Below, in pieces: positions 1-7,781 of a DNA stretch of 64,000 bases. The DNA lies in NCBI RefSeq assembly GCF_023699475.1, contig NZ_JALXFV010000003.1:612878-676877 (forward strand), in the 5' to 3' direction. The stretch comes from Halomarina rubra (GTDB taxonomy: Archaea; Halobacteriota; Halobacteria; Halobacteriales; Haloarculaceae). The position numbers and the translations under genes were made by a program. The notes beneath the pieces are model-generated. The model saw nothing but the letters and a program-made list of their open reading frames with translations. It did no database searches and was not told where the DNA came from. Every line of letters begins with the position of its first letter. The stretch's first letter is position 1.

Positions 1-429
1 GGCCGGTCGCTCGAAGGGTTCGCCGCGGCCGCCGTCTACGCGACCTGCCGCGCCGACGACCTCTCGCGGACCGTCGAGGAGGTCGTCGCCGACGCGAAGG
101 CGACCCGCGCCGAACTCCAGGCGGCATACGACGCGCTCAACCGCGAACTCGGCCTGCCGACCGGCCCCATCGACCCCGCGGAGTACCTCGCGCGGTTCGC
201 CAGCGACCTCGACCTCCCGCGCGAGGTCGAACGCGACGCCCGCGAGCACCTCGACACGCTCGGCACGGCGTTCGTCACCGGTCGGAACCCCGGCGGCGTC
301 GCCGCTGGCTGTCTCTACACCGCGGCCCACCAGCGGAGCTACCCGCTCACACAGGCAGAGGCAGCCGACGCTGGGGGCGTGACGCCCGTCACGCTCCGAA
401 CGACGTACGTCGAACTGACCGAGGAGTGA
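1..429 (+). CDS. Transcription initiation factor B (TFB), C-terminal fragment
   Basis: This is the last 142 codons of a TFIIB-family factor, which recruits RNA polymerase to TATA-bound TBP. The 5' end lies outside the window. The visible part starts inside the first cyclin repeat (GRSLEGFAAAAVYATCR) and runs through the linker into the second repeat, which has the family pattern NPGGVAAGCLYTAAH near the end followed by the VTPVTLRTTY recognition helix. Haloarchaea carry many TFB paralogs, so which one this is cannot be told from the fragment. The stop codon lies inside the first unit of a 24-bp tandem repeat. The next gene is convergent. Confidence 0.93.
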   Translation, partial: GRSLEGFAAAAVYATCRADDLSRTVEEVVADAKATRAELQAAYDALNRELGLPTGPIDPAEYLARFASDLDLPREVERDAREHLDTLGTAFVTGRNPGGVAAGCLYTAAHQRSYPLTQAEAADAGGVTPVTLRTTYVELTEE

Positions 430-486
430 TGCCACGCTCTGACCGAGGAGTGACGCCACGCTCTGACCGTGGGGTGACGCCACGTT
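415..486. repeat. 24-bp tandem repeat, three copies, over the TFB stop codon
   Basis: Three head-to-tail units occupy 415-438, 439-462 and 463-486. Units 1 and 2 differ at one base; units 2 and 3 differ at three. The unit is a multiple of three, and each copy carries the same in-frame TGA that ends the TFB gene. The duplication therefore copies the last four codons plus the stop without lengthening the protein. It lies in the convergent space between the TFB gene and the ParA-like gene. Confidence 0.9.
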
Positions 487-519
487 CGAGGCCGCACTGA
501 CACGGGCGAGAACGAGCCC

Positions 520-1176
520 TCACCGCGAGACCGACCGGACGCGACCCGCGAGTTCGCAGAACGCTTCTCCCGCATCGCACTCGACCCGTCCAGCCGGCAG
601 GCCGTTCGCCATCCCCCGCGCGACGGCCGCCCGTTCGGGAACGGCGACGACCGGCGCGCCGAACGTCCGGGCGACGCGGTCGGTCGGCGGTGTCTCTCCC
701 GAGCGGTTGAGCGCGACGGCGACGAGGCCGGCGTCGAGTTCCCGGGCCAGCGCCCGCGCCCGCACCGCGTCGGCCAGCGCCACCTCGTCGGGCGTCGTCA
801 CGAGTACCGACGCCTCGGCGACGAGCAACGGCAGGCCCACGTCGCTGCCCAGGCCCGCCGGACAGTCGAGGACGACCGTTCCGTAGTGGCGCTCGACGGC
901 CTCGACGGCGGCGACCAGGCGACGCGGGTCGGTCGCTCGCGCGCCGGCCAGCGACCGCCCGCACGGGAGGATGTCGACCGGGCCGCCCTCGCGGACCGCC
1001 TCGACGGCCGCCGCGCGGCCCGCCAGCACGTCGTGGAGGTCCGGGCCGCGACCGGCCGGCAGGTCGGCCATACCGAGGTCGGCGTCGACGACGACGGCGT
1101 CGAGTGCCGCCCCGAGGTTGTACGCGACGGTCGACTTCCCGACCCCACCTTTCCCGCCGGTGACGGCGAGTATCAC
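520..1176 (-). CDS. ParA/MinD-family P-loop ATPase
   Basis: The 218-residue protein has the deviant Walker A motif GGKGGVGKST at residues 7-16, including the signature lysine (K9) used in ATP-dependent dimerisation. A switch region follows (VVVDADLGMADL) and then a Walker B-like VVLDCPAG. It is shorter than typical MinD and shows no obvious C-terminal amphipathic membrane-targeting helix. The start is GTG (1174-1176) and overlaps the stop of the upstream gene by four bases (GTGA), which implies translational coupling. It is the last gene of a minus-strand cluster of five. ParA/MinD ATPases position or segregate cellular cargo; the cargo here is unknown. Confidence 0.88.
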   Translation of the reverse strand: MILAVTGGKGGVGKSTVAYNLGAALDAVVVDADLGMADLPAGRGPDLHDVLAGRAAAVEAVREGGPVDILPCGRSLAGARATDPRRLVAAVEAVERHYGTVVLDCPAGLGSDVGLPLLVAEASVLVTTPDEVALADAVRARALARELDAGLVAVALNRSGETPPTDRVARTFGAPVVAVPERAAVARGMANGLPAGRVECDAGEAFCELAGRVRSVSR

Positions 1177-2009
1177 GGCTCCTCGCCCCCGGTTCGAACC
1201 AGGGTCTCGGTCGGAACGTCGACCCGCTCGGCGCGCTCGCGCAGACGCTCTACACGCTCGGCTAGCGCCCGGAGTCGCTCGCGGTCGGCGGTCAGTGCCT
1301 CGTCGAGCGCCCGCACTCCCGCGAGTCCGCCAGCCTCGGCGACGGCCGCGCCCGCTTCGTCGAGGGTCGTCGCACTCGCGAGTCGTTCGGCGAGCGCGAG
1401 TCGTCGGTCGAGCGCCGCGAACTCGTCACCGACGACCGATTCGTCATCGACGACCGATTCGTCGCCGGCCGACCTTCGCTCGCCGTCGTCCTCTCGGCCC
1501 GCGTCGCTCGACGCCGGGTCGTGGCTGGGAGGGCCGACGTCCGGCGTGCCGTGGTCCGGCTCCGTCGCCTCGCATTCGTCGTCCTCGTCACACTCGTGGT
1601 CGCCGGGTCGTCGTGACCGCGTCGTCTCCTCGGCCGCCGGAATCGCGTCGCGCGGCGGGCGTGGGTCCGACAGGTCGCGGACGACGGCGTCGAGGGACGC
1701 ATCGACGCTCGGGACCTCGGGGTGGGTCTCGAACGTCGGGTCGTCGTCGGGCGGACCACGCCACGCGACGCGGACCGGCGGGTCGTCGGGCGTGTCGGAG
1801 ACCGCGAACCCGAGACCGAGCGTGCCGTCGACGACGCCGCTGTACCCCCGTTCGTCCCACCCGGCGTCGGGGACGCCGTCGGTCCGGGGTGGGAGCACCG
1901 TCGCCTCGCCGGTCGGCTCGACGCGGACCTGGCGAGGGCGGTCGGTCGCGAGTCGAATTTCGACGAGCGTCCGCTCGCCACAGCGACGGGTCGTCCACTC
2001 CGCGTTCAT
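1173..2009 (-). CDS. Haloarchaeal protein of unknown function, acidic middle and helical C-terminus
   Basis: I do not recognise a named family. The 278 residues fall into three parts. Residues 1-110 look like a beta-rich domain, starting MNAEWTTRRCGERTLVEIRL. Residues about 130-195 are acidic and low in complexity. Residues about 195-278 are Arg/Glu/Ala-rich and probably form a coiled coil. An 18-bp tandem duplication (1431-1466) encodes a repeated DDESVV in the acidic part. The gene overlaps the ParA-like gene by four bases and lies 85 bp after the next gene upstream. The context suggests a partner of the ATPase, which is inference only. Confidence 0.75.
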   Translation of the reverse strand: MNAEWTTRRCGERTLVEIRLATDRPRQVRVEPTGEATVLPPRTDGVPDAGWDERGYSGVVDGTLGLGFAVSDTPDDPPVRVAWRGPPDDDPTFETHPEVPSVDASLDAVVRDLSDPRPPRDAIPAAEETTRSRRPGDHECDEDDECEATEPDHGTPDVGPPSHDPASSDAGREDDGERRSAGDESVVDDESVVGDEFAALDRRLALAERLASATTLDEAGAAVAEAGGLAGVRALDEALTADRERLRALAERVERLRERAERVDVPTETLVRTGGEEP

Positions 2010-2094
2010 GGCGGGGATGGTCGCCTGTTCGGTGATAAACTCCGGGCGTCGGAGTGGCGACGAGCGCCGACGCGGCGACGTTCGTCGTCGCGAG

Positions 2095-2901
2095 CTACAG
2101 TCGGAGGACGGGGGTACCGAGCCAGTCGGCCGCGGCGCGGGCGTCGGCGAACCGCTCGCAGTCGAGGACGACGGGTGCGTCCGGGTCGCCGACGCGGTAC
2201 AGCGCGAGCGCGGTCGTCACCGGCGGCGCGTCGAACGCGTCGTCGTGGGCGTCCGTCCCGTCGAGCGACGTCACGGCCGCGCGGAACTCGGGAGCGACGC
2301 GCTCGACGAGGTGTCGCCGGGCGGCCCGTTCGAGGTTGGCGAGGCGGTCGTCGAGGCGACGGCGTTCCTCGCGGGCGTCCCGGTGGTCGCGTCGACGGTC
2401 GCGAGCGTGGTCGAGCGCCTGCCGGGCGGCGACGCCGGTGGTCTCCCGCTCGGTGAGGTCGGCGAGCGCTCTCGACAGCTCCGTCTCCGCGTCGCTCGGG
2501 TCGCCGTCGCCCTCTCGGAGCGCCCGGACTCGCCCCTGGAGACGCGCGACCCGCTCGCGAAGTCGGTCGACGTCCGCGCCCGTCTCGGCGACCCGTTCGC
2601 GGAGCGGCGCGGTGTCGACACGCTCGGCGTCCAGGTCGTCGAGGCGAGCACGGAGCCGCCGGACCTCGTCGTCCTGTGGGGCCGCCAGCCCCCGCGACCG
2701 GGCCGCGACGGCGAGCGCGGTCCGGACGCGAACGGTGCCGTCGGGGGCGACGACGCCGACACGGTCGGCCAGCGCGCCGGGGGCGGGGCAGTCCAGCCAG
2801 TCACACTCGCCGCGGACGGCTGCGAGCGCCTCGGCACGCCCGACGCGCCCCCCGAGGTCTGCGGCGTCGGTCTCCCGTGGTTCGACCAGTGCGACTCTCA
2901 T
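2095..2901 (-). CDS. Coiled-coil protein of unknown function in the ParA cluster
   Basis: This 268-residue protein has no family I can name. Residues 1-70 form a compact N-terminal domain. Residues about 78-215 are a long heptad-like, Arg/Glu/Leu-rich coiled coil (LRERVAETGADVDRLRERVA and following). The last 50 residues look globular again (VVLDCERFADARAAADWLGT). The ATG lies one base after the stop of the gene upstream, so the two are almost certainly cotranscribed. A long coiled coil next to a ParA/MinD ATPase is the architecture expected of an adaptor or scaffold; that role is inferred, not shown. Confidence 0.78.
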   Translation of the reverse strand: MRVALVEPRETDAADLGGRVGRAEALAAVRGECDWLDCPAPGALADRVGVVAPDGTVRVRTALAVAARSRGLAAPQDDEVRRLRARLDDLDAERVDTAPLRERVAETGADVDRLRERVARLQGRVRALREGDGDPSDAETELSRALADLTERETTGVAARQALDHARDRRRDHRDAREERRRLDDRLANLERAARRHLVERVAPEFRAAVTSLDGTDAHDDAFDAPPVTTALALYRVGDPDAPVVLDCERFADARAAADWLGTPVLRL

Positions 2902-2902
2902 C

Positions 2903-3241
2903 TCACAGCTCCTCGCCGACCATCGACTCGGGGTCGGGGTAGCCGTTCGCGTCGGCGAACGCCGTGTACGGGAGGCTCGCCTGCTCGCGATCCTCGTAGG
3001 CGCTGGCGGCCTCCCTGACGGCCTCGGGGACCGTCTCGAACTCGTTGAACGGTTCGACGCGTTCGACGCCGACGTCGCCGGGGTGTTTCGCCCGCAACCG
3101 GAGTGCGAGGAACGCCCCGAGTTCGGTGAACTCGAACAGCGCGACGCGTCCGAACCGCCGGACGACGCTCTCCTCGTGGCTCCGGTGGACGTTCCGGAGC
3201 GACGTCCGCGCGGCCCGGGAGTACGCGACGACGAGCAACAC
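2903..3241 (-). CDS. Small conserved haloarchaeal protein in the ParA cluster
   Basis: The gene encodes 112 residues starting from GTG at 3239-3241. The N-terminal part carries an Arg/His-rich segment (AARTSLRNVHRSHEESVVRRFGR) and the C-terminus contains YPDPESMVGEEL. No family is recognised. A TATA-like TTTTAG on the minus strand (around 3266-3272) lies about 27 nt before the GTG, so this start fits a leaderless transcript and could be the main promoter of the 520-3241 genes. The stop is one base from the ATG of the coiled-coil gene. Confidence 0.72.
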   Translation of the reverse strand: MLLVVAYSRAARTSLRNVHRSHEESVVRRFGRVALFEFTELGAFLALRLRAKHPGDVGVERVEPFNEFETVPEAVREAASAYEDREQASLPYTAFADANGYPDPESMVGEEL

Positions 3242-3330
3242 GCGCGGCGTTCACGACTCGCCGCACTAAAATGATGTGTTGTCGACAGCTGAAATCGCGG
3301 GACGTCGGTGTGGGACGTCGGGCCGCCGGC

Positions 3331-3603
3331 TCACTCGACGCGGTCGACGCTCACCGCGTCGCGGGTCACGTCGGCGAGGTCGGCGACGCGTTCGCGGGCC
3401 TCCGACGGCGAGGAGGCGAGGACGACCACGCCGTCGGCGGCCCCGTCGCCGCTGGCACGGTAGGCGTCCTGCTCGGCGAACTCCGTGGCGTACGTTCGGA
3501 GGACGCCCCGGACGCGGCGCTCCATCGACGCGAGGTCGCACTCTCCGGCCTCGAACTCGCTCAACGCCTCCTCGACGTTCCGAAGCGCCGAAATCCGGTC
3601 CAT
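3331..3603 (-). CDS. Small acidic protein of unknown function at the head of the ParA cluster
   Basis: The 90-residue protein begins MDRISALRNVEEALSEFE. An open frame extends further upstream, but those codons read as arginine-rich shadow sequence, so the internal ATG at 3601-3603 is preferred. The protein is mostly helical and acidic. It contains LRTYATEFAEQDAYRASGDG and a short hydrophobic VVVLASS stretch. No family is recognised. It is the first of the five minus-strand genes, with 89 bp to the next, so it may have its own transcript. Confidence 0.7.
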   Translation of the reverse strand: MDRISALRNVEEALSEFEAGECDLASMERRVRGVLRTYATEFAEQDAYRASGDGAADGVVVLASSPSEARERVADLADVTRDAVSVDRVE

Positions 3604-3682
3604 CGACCGACGCTCACGCCCGGCGCACCAAAAGCGCTTCCCGTCGCGGTGGTCGCGTCGTCGTAGTAGCGGCCGCGCCGCG

Positions 3683-3985
3683 CTACGACGGCCCGGCCCG
3701 ACTCTGGACCGCCCAGCCGCCCTCGAAGTCACAGCCCGTGCGTTCGACGTACTCGATGTCGGTCTCACGGGTCACCGCGCCGCTGCCCTCGACGTTCTCG
3801 ACGACGAACGGGATGTGCAGGGCGTCGCCACAGCAGCCGACGTCGGCGAACTCCTCGAACCGGTCGCCCTCCTCGAACGTCTCGTGGGTGCGTCTGAGCC
3901 ACGCGAGGAAGTGGGTCGTCGATATCTGCTGCCGGCCCCACGTGCTCAACTCGTCGGGGTGTGACAGCACGACGCGAGTTATCAT
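3683..3985 (-). CDS. Conserved haloarchaeal protein of unknown function (100 aa)
   Basis: The start chosen is the ATG at 3983-3985 (MITRVVLSHPDELSTWGRQQ), because the longer open frame upstream runs through the divergent SDR gene. The protein has a compact alpha/beta look. It includes a Trp/His-rich segment (FLAWLRRTHETFEEGDRFEEF) and two adjacent cysteines in VGCCGDALHIPF. No family is recognised. It lies 79 bp upstream of the ParA cluster on the same strand, and is divergent from the SDR gene across 106 bp. Confidence 0.68.
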   Translation of the reverse strand: MITRVVLSHPDELSTWGRQQISTTHFLAWLRRTHETFEEGDRFEEFADVGCCGDALHIPFVVENVEGSGAVTRETDIEYVERTGCDFEGGWAVQSRAGPS

Positions 3986-4091
3986 GGGGTGGCGTAGACG
4001 GCCGGTACGGTTAGCCCTTCGGCCGTCGGGCGACACCGGCAATCGCCCCCGCCTCGCCCGGCGTTTTCCGTCCGACGCCCCTCCGTCGGGT

Positions 4092-4859
4092 ATGGTCGAC
4101 GTCTCACCGACGGACCTCACGGACCGCGTCGCAATCGTCACCGGTGCCTCCTCGGGTATCGGCGAGGCCACCGCCCGGACGCTGGCGAACGAGGGGGCGA
4201 GCGTCGTACTGGCCGCCCGGCGCGAGGACGAACTCCAGTCGCTCGCCGACGACATCGAGTCCGAGGGCGGCGACGCGCTCGTCGTCCCCACGGATGTGGC
4301 CGAGGAAGAACAGACCCAGCGCCTCGTCGACGCGACGGTCGACGAGTACGACCGACTCGACGTCCTCGTCAACAACGCGGGCGTGATGCTCAACGAGCCG
4401 TTCCAGCGCTCCGACGTCGAGCACTACGAGACGATGGTCGAGGTGAACCTGCTGGGGCTGATGAAGGCCACCCGGTTCGCCGTCCCGGTGATGCAGGAGA
4501 CGGGCGACGGGCGGGGCCACGTCGTCCAGATGTCCTCCGTCGCGGGTCGCCACGCGTACAAGAGCCACGCGGCGTACAACGGCACGAAGTTCGGCGTCAA
4601 CGGCTTCACCGAGTCCCTCCGGAAGGACACCTGCGGCGACGGCATCCGTACCACGCTCGTCGAACCGGGCGCGGTCGACACCGAACTCCAACAGCACATC
4701 CCCGACGAGGAGGAGAAGGAGGGCACCGAGGAGATGCTGGCGTCGATGGACGCGCTCGCTCCCGACGACATCGCCGCCGGCGTCACCTACGCCGTCACCC
4801 AACCCGCGAACGTCTCCATCAACGAACTGCTCATCCGCCCGACCGAACAGGAGATGTAG
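4092..4859 (+). CDS. Short-chain dehydrogenase/reductase
   Basis: A classical SDR of 255 residues, probably an NADP(H)-dependent oxidoreductase of unknown substrate. The cofactor motif TGASSGIG is at about residues 17-24 and NNAG at about 94-97. The catalytic serine is in MSSVAGR, and the Tyr-x-x-x-Lys pair is in AAYNGTKFG. The closing segment VSINELLIRPTEQEM is typical of the serine-3-dehydrogenase/YdfG-like branch of SDRs. The ATG at 4092 is the first sensible start; the frame before it is shadow sequence. The gene stands alone between the 3683-3985 gene and a GNAT gene on the same strand. Confidence 0.88.
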   Translation: MVDVSPTDLTDRVAIVTGASSGIGEATARTLANEGASVVLAARREDELQSLADDIESEGGDALVVPTDVAEEEQTQRLVDATVDEYDRLDVLVNNAGVMLNEPFQRSDVEHYETMVEVNLLGLMKATRFAVPVMQETGDGRGHVVQMSSVAGRHAYKSHAAYNGTKFGVNGFTESLRKDTCGDGIRTTLVEPGAVDTELQQHIPDEEEKEGTEEMLASMDALAPDDIAAGVTYAVTQPANVSINELLIRPTEQEM

Positions 4860-4905
4860 CCTCGGCCGCCGGCACAAGTTTCTCCGCTCGGGCGGTGCGT
4901 TCGGT

Positions 4906-5535
4906 ATGCCGCCCCGTTCGATTCGACTCGCTAGCCCCACAGACGCGACTGCGATACAGCGCATCTACGAACCGTACGTCGCGGAGACGGCCGTCTCGTT
5001 CGAACGTGATCCACCATCCGTCACGGAGATGGCCGACCACATCGACGCGACCCTCCCCGACCACCCCTGGCTGGTCGCCGAAGTCGACGGCGAGGTCGTC
5101 GGCTACGCGTACGCCGGCCCGTTCCGCTCCCGGCCGGCCTACCGCTGGGCCGTCGAGTGCTCGGTGTACGTCGCCCCCGACGCTCACCGTTGCGGCGTCG
5201 GGCGGGTACTCTACGGCGCGCTGTTCGCTCTCCTGGACCAGCAGGGCTACCGGACCGCGTACGCGGGGATGACCGTCCCGAACGAAGCGAGCGCGGGCCT
5301 CCACGAGGCGCTGGGGTTCACGCCCGTCGGGACGTTCGAACACGCCGGCTACAAGCAGGATGCGTGGCACGACGTCCAGTGGTGGCAACGACCGGTCGGT
5401 GAGACCCCCGCCGACGCCGACGACCCCCCAGCGGAGCCACGGCCGCTCTCCGACCTCGACGAGGACGCACTCTCGGTGTCGCTGGCGGTCGACGCGGTCG
5501 ACGCGGTCGACGGCTCGGCGGGCGAGGAGGAGTAG
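4906..5535 (+). CDS. GNAT N-acetyltransferase, phosphinothricin-acetyltransferase-like
   Basis: This 209-residue protein matches the PAT/MnaT branch of the GNAT superfamily. Its N-terminus reads IRLASPTDATAIQRIYEPYV. YAYAGPFRSRPAYRWAVECSVYV follows, with the acetyl-CoA motif HRCGVGRVLYGALF, and then the C-terminal signature NEASAGLHEALGF with VGTFEHAGYK. Such enzymes acetylate small amines or amino-acid analogues; the natural substrate is unknown. The last 40 residues are an acidic tail not needed by the fold. A 9-bp unit is perfectly repeated three times at 5485-5511 and encodes AVDAVDAVD there. The gene is convergent with mcm, with 11 bp between the stop codons. Confidence 0.87.
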   Translation: MPPRSIRLASPTDATAIQRIYEPYVAETAVSFERDPPSVTEMADHIDATLPDHPWLVAEVDGEVVGYAYAGPFRSRPAYRWAVECSVYVAPDAHRCGVGRVLYGALFALLDQQGYRTAYAGMTVPNEASAGLHEALGFTPVGTFEHAGYKQDAWHDVQWWQRPVGETPADADDPPAEPRPLSDLDEDALSVSLAVDAVDAVDGSAGEEE

Positions 5536-5546
5536 TCGGCCGCCGT

Positions 5547-7643
5547 TCAGACCGTCCGCAGGTGGTCCTGACTCGGTTCGTAGACGTCGCCCTGGCGACG
5601 CAGTTTCTCGATCTCGTGTTCGGCCTTCGAGCGTTCGATACCCGCCGCCTCGGCCTGGTCGAGCACCTCGTCGACGGGTGCGCCGTCGTCGTACTCCGCC
5701 TCCACGTCGCGGATGATGTCCTTGATGGAGCGCACGCGGTCGCGCTGGGTCTTCGAGCGGCCCGTCTCGACGATGTCGGCGTCGAACTCGCCGGTTTCGG
5801 GGTCCATCCCGATGTCCTCCAGCGACGAGCGGACGATGTCGATGACGCGCTCGGCGTCCTCGACCTCCACGCGGTCCGAGAGGCGGACGCGAGCGGACGC
5901 TTCGGCGAGACGGACCAGCCCTTCGAGTTTCCGGGCGGTGACGGGCACCGGCGAGTCGCCGTCGGTCCCCTGCGAGCGCAGGTCGACGTAGAACTGCTCG
6001 ATCTCGTCTTTGGCCTCGTCGGTCAGTACGGGGAAGCAGGTACGCTTCGAGTACGCGATGTACTTCCGGAGGAAGTCGGCGTCGATGGCCGGTTCGACCG
6101 TCTCGGTTATCTTCTCGACCTCGTCGTCGGAGTAGTTCGACGTGGCGTTCTCGGTGCGGTGGGTGTGGAGTTCGCCCGCGTAGTTCGTCGTGAGGATGTG
6201 GTCGGCGAGGTCGCGGTCGCGGTCGGCGTCCGGCTTGTCCGTGATGGTGAAGATGAGGTCGAACCGCGAGATGAGCGCCGGTTCGAGTTCGATCTGCTCG
6301 GCGATGGGTTCGTACTCGTCGAACCGTCCGTACTTCGGGTTGGCCGCGCCGAGCAGCGAACAGCGCGACTTGAGAGTGGCGTTGATACCCGCCTTCGAGA
6401 TGGAGATGGACTGCTGTTCGAGCGCCTCGTGCATCGCGCTGCGGTCCTCGGGGCGCATCTTGTCGAGTTCGTCCACCGCCGCGATGCCCTGGTCGGCGAG
6501 CACGAGCGCGCCGGCTTCGAGCGACCACTGCTGACCCTCGCCGAAGTCGTCGCGGACGGCCGCGGCCGTGAGACCGGCGGAACTCGACCCCTTCCCGGAG
6601 GTGTAGACGGAGCGCGGCGCGATAGAGCGCACGTACTGGAGCAGTTGGGACTTCCCCGTACCGGGGTCACCGATGAGCAGCATGTGGAAGTCGCCACGAA
6701 TCCGGGAGCCGTCGGGGAGGTGTTTGGTGACGCCCGAAAAGAGCTGGAGGATGATGGCGAGTTTCTCCTCTTCGTACCCCCAGATGGAGGGGGCCATCGA
6801 CCCGATCATCTGCTCGTAGATGCTGTCGTCGTCCGACAGCGCCACGATCTTGCGCTTCTCCTCCTCGGTGATGTCCATCTCCTCGAACTGCTCGTCTTCG
6901 ATCTCGACGGCGATTCCCTCCATGAACACGTCGAACATGGCCGACTTCTTCTGGTTCGACTCCTGCTGTTCGAGGTGGAGGATGCCGGTGACGCTGACGT
7001 GGTCGCCGGCGGTCACCTTCCCGGTGATGTCGTCCTCGATGTGGACGTCGATGTTCTGGGGTGTCTCCCCGCCTCGAAGCCCTTCGGGGGACTCCTGGAC
7101 GCGGATCTTCTGCGCGTCGACGAACTCGGACTGGTCGAAGTTGATGCGGAACGGCCCCTGTCGTTCACAGCCGCCACACTCGTGGGGTTCCTGGAAGTCG
7201 CCGCCGGTCTGGGGGATGCGGGTGAGGGTGCCACAGCGCTGGCACTCGAAGGCCGCCTGCTGTATCTTCGGACGGACGTCGGTCGCCTTCCGGACGATGC
7301 CCTTCACGGCGATGAGTTGGCCGCGGTGGCGCGCCCGGATGTTCCGGATGTCCGTCGCGCGGTCGAGGTCGTGGATACGGACGTGGGCCTGTCCGAGCGA
7401 GACGTCGACCGGGAGGTCGTAGAGTCGCAGCGCCTCCTCGGCGTACTCCTGGAGCTGGCCGGGCTGGTTGCGGTACTGGTCGGCGAGGTCCTGGTCGAAC
7501 CGGTAGAGGTCGTCGAAGGAGATGTAGAGCGAGCGCTGCTCGTTGGGGTACTTCCGCGCGAGTTCACCGATCTCGTTGCGGTAGTAGTTGCGGTAGAACT
7601 CCTCGAAGTCGTCGATGATGTCGGTGTTCTCCGCCTGTGCCAT
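5547..7643 (-). CDS. mcm: Minichromosome maintenance DNA helicase MCM
   Basis: The 698-residue replicative helicase unwinds DNA ahead of the fork as a hexameric ring. The N-terminal domain ends with a zinc site (C134, C137, C156, C159). The AAA+ core has Walker A GDPGTGKS (residues 325-332), Walker B ending in DE (391-392), the sensor-1 asparagine in LGAANP (about 435) and the arginine finger in SRFDL (R460). The C-terminal 70 residues form the winged-helix region. No intein interrupts the usual sites, although haloarchaeal MCMs often carry them. It is divergent from the 7782 gene across 138 bp. Confidence 0.98.
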   Translation of the reverse strand: MAQAENTDIIDDFEEFYRNYYRNEIGELARKYPNEQRSLYISFDDLYRFDQDLADQYRNQPGQLQEYAEEALRLYDLPVDVSLGQAHVRIHDLDRATDIRNIRARHRGQLIAVKGIVRKATDVRPKIQQAAFECQRCGTLTRIPQTGGDFQEPHECGGCERQGPFRINFDQSEFVDAQKIRVQESPEGLRGGETPQNIDVHIEDDITGKVTAGDHVSVTGILHLEQQESNQKKSAMFDVFMEGIAVEIEDEQFEEMDITEEEKRKIVALSDDDSIYEQMIGSMAPSIWGYEEEKLAIILQLFSGVTKHLPDGSRIRGDFHMLLIGDPGTGKSQLLQYVRSIAPRSVYTSGKGSSSAGLTAAAVRDDFGEGQQWSLEAGALVLADQGIAAVDELDKMRPEDRSAMHEALEQQSISISKAGINATLKSRCSLLGAANPKYGRFDEYEPIAEQIELEPALISRFDLIFTITDKPDADRDRDLADHILTTNYAGELHTHRTENATSNYSDDEVEKITETVEPAIDADFLRKYIAYSKRTCFPVLTDEAKDEIEQFYVDLRSQGTDGDSPVPVTARKLEGLVRLAEASARVRLSDRVEVEDAERVIDIVRSSLEDIGMDPETGEFDADIVETGRSKTQRDRVRSIKDIIRDVEAEYDDGAPVDEVLDQAEAAGIERSKAEHEIEKLRRQGDVYEPSQDHLRTV

Positions 7644-7781
7644 TACCGTCGATATCGCCTAACCGGACAAGAAGGTTCGCAAAGAGCGACCCGGAAGTGA
7701 ACGTGAACCGGCGTGACCGACGCCGCCCCGGGATGTGGCTCCGTCGCACAGTTCTTCCTCGTTCGGCCCCTACTGAGCGTG

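Noticed and set aside
415-486. A CRISPR array
   Set aside because: The units are contiguous with no spacers and there are no cas genes in the window.
886-3018. A 710-codon plus-strand open frame across the ParA cluster
   Set aside because: It is the shadow of three minus-strand genes that have tight overlaps, Walker motifs and sensible starts; its translation is low-complexity.
5547-7643. An intein in mcm
   Set aside because: The protein has normal length, and the Walker A and neighbouring motifs are continuous with no Hint or homing-endonuclease sequence.
5562-7700. A 712-codon open frame on the plus strand, opposite mcm
   Set aside because: Long antisense frames are expected in GC-rich haloarchaeal genes. 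The minus strand encodes an unmistakable MCM with every motif, and the antisense translation is Val/Asp/Arg-rich without domain features.
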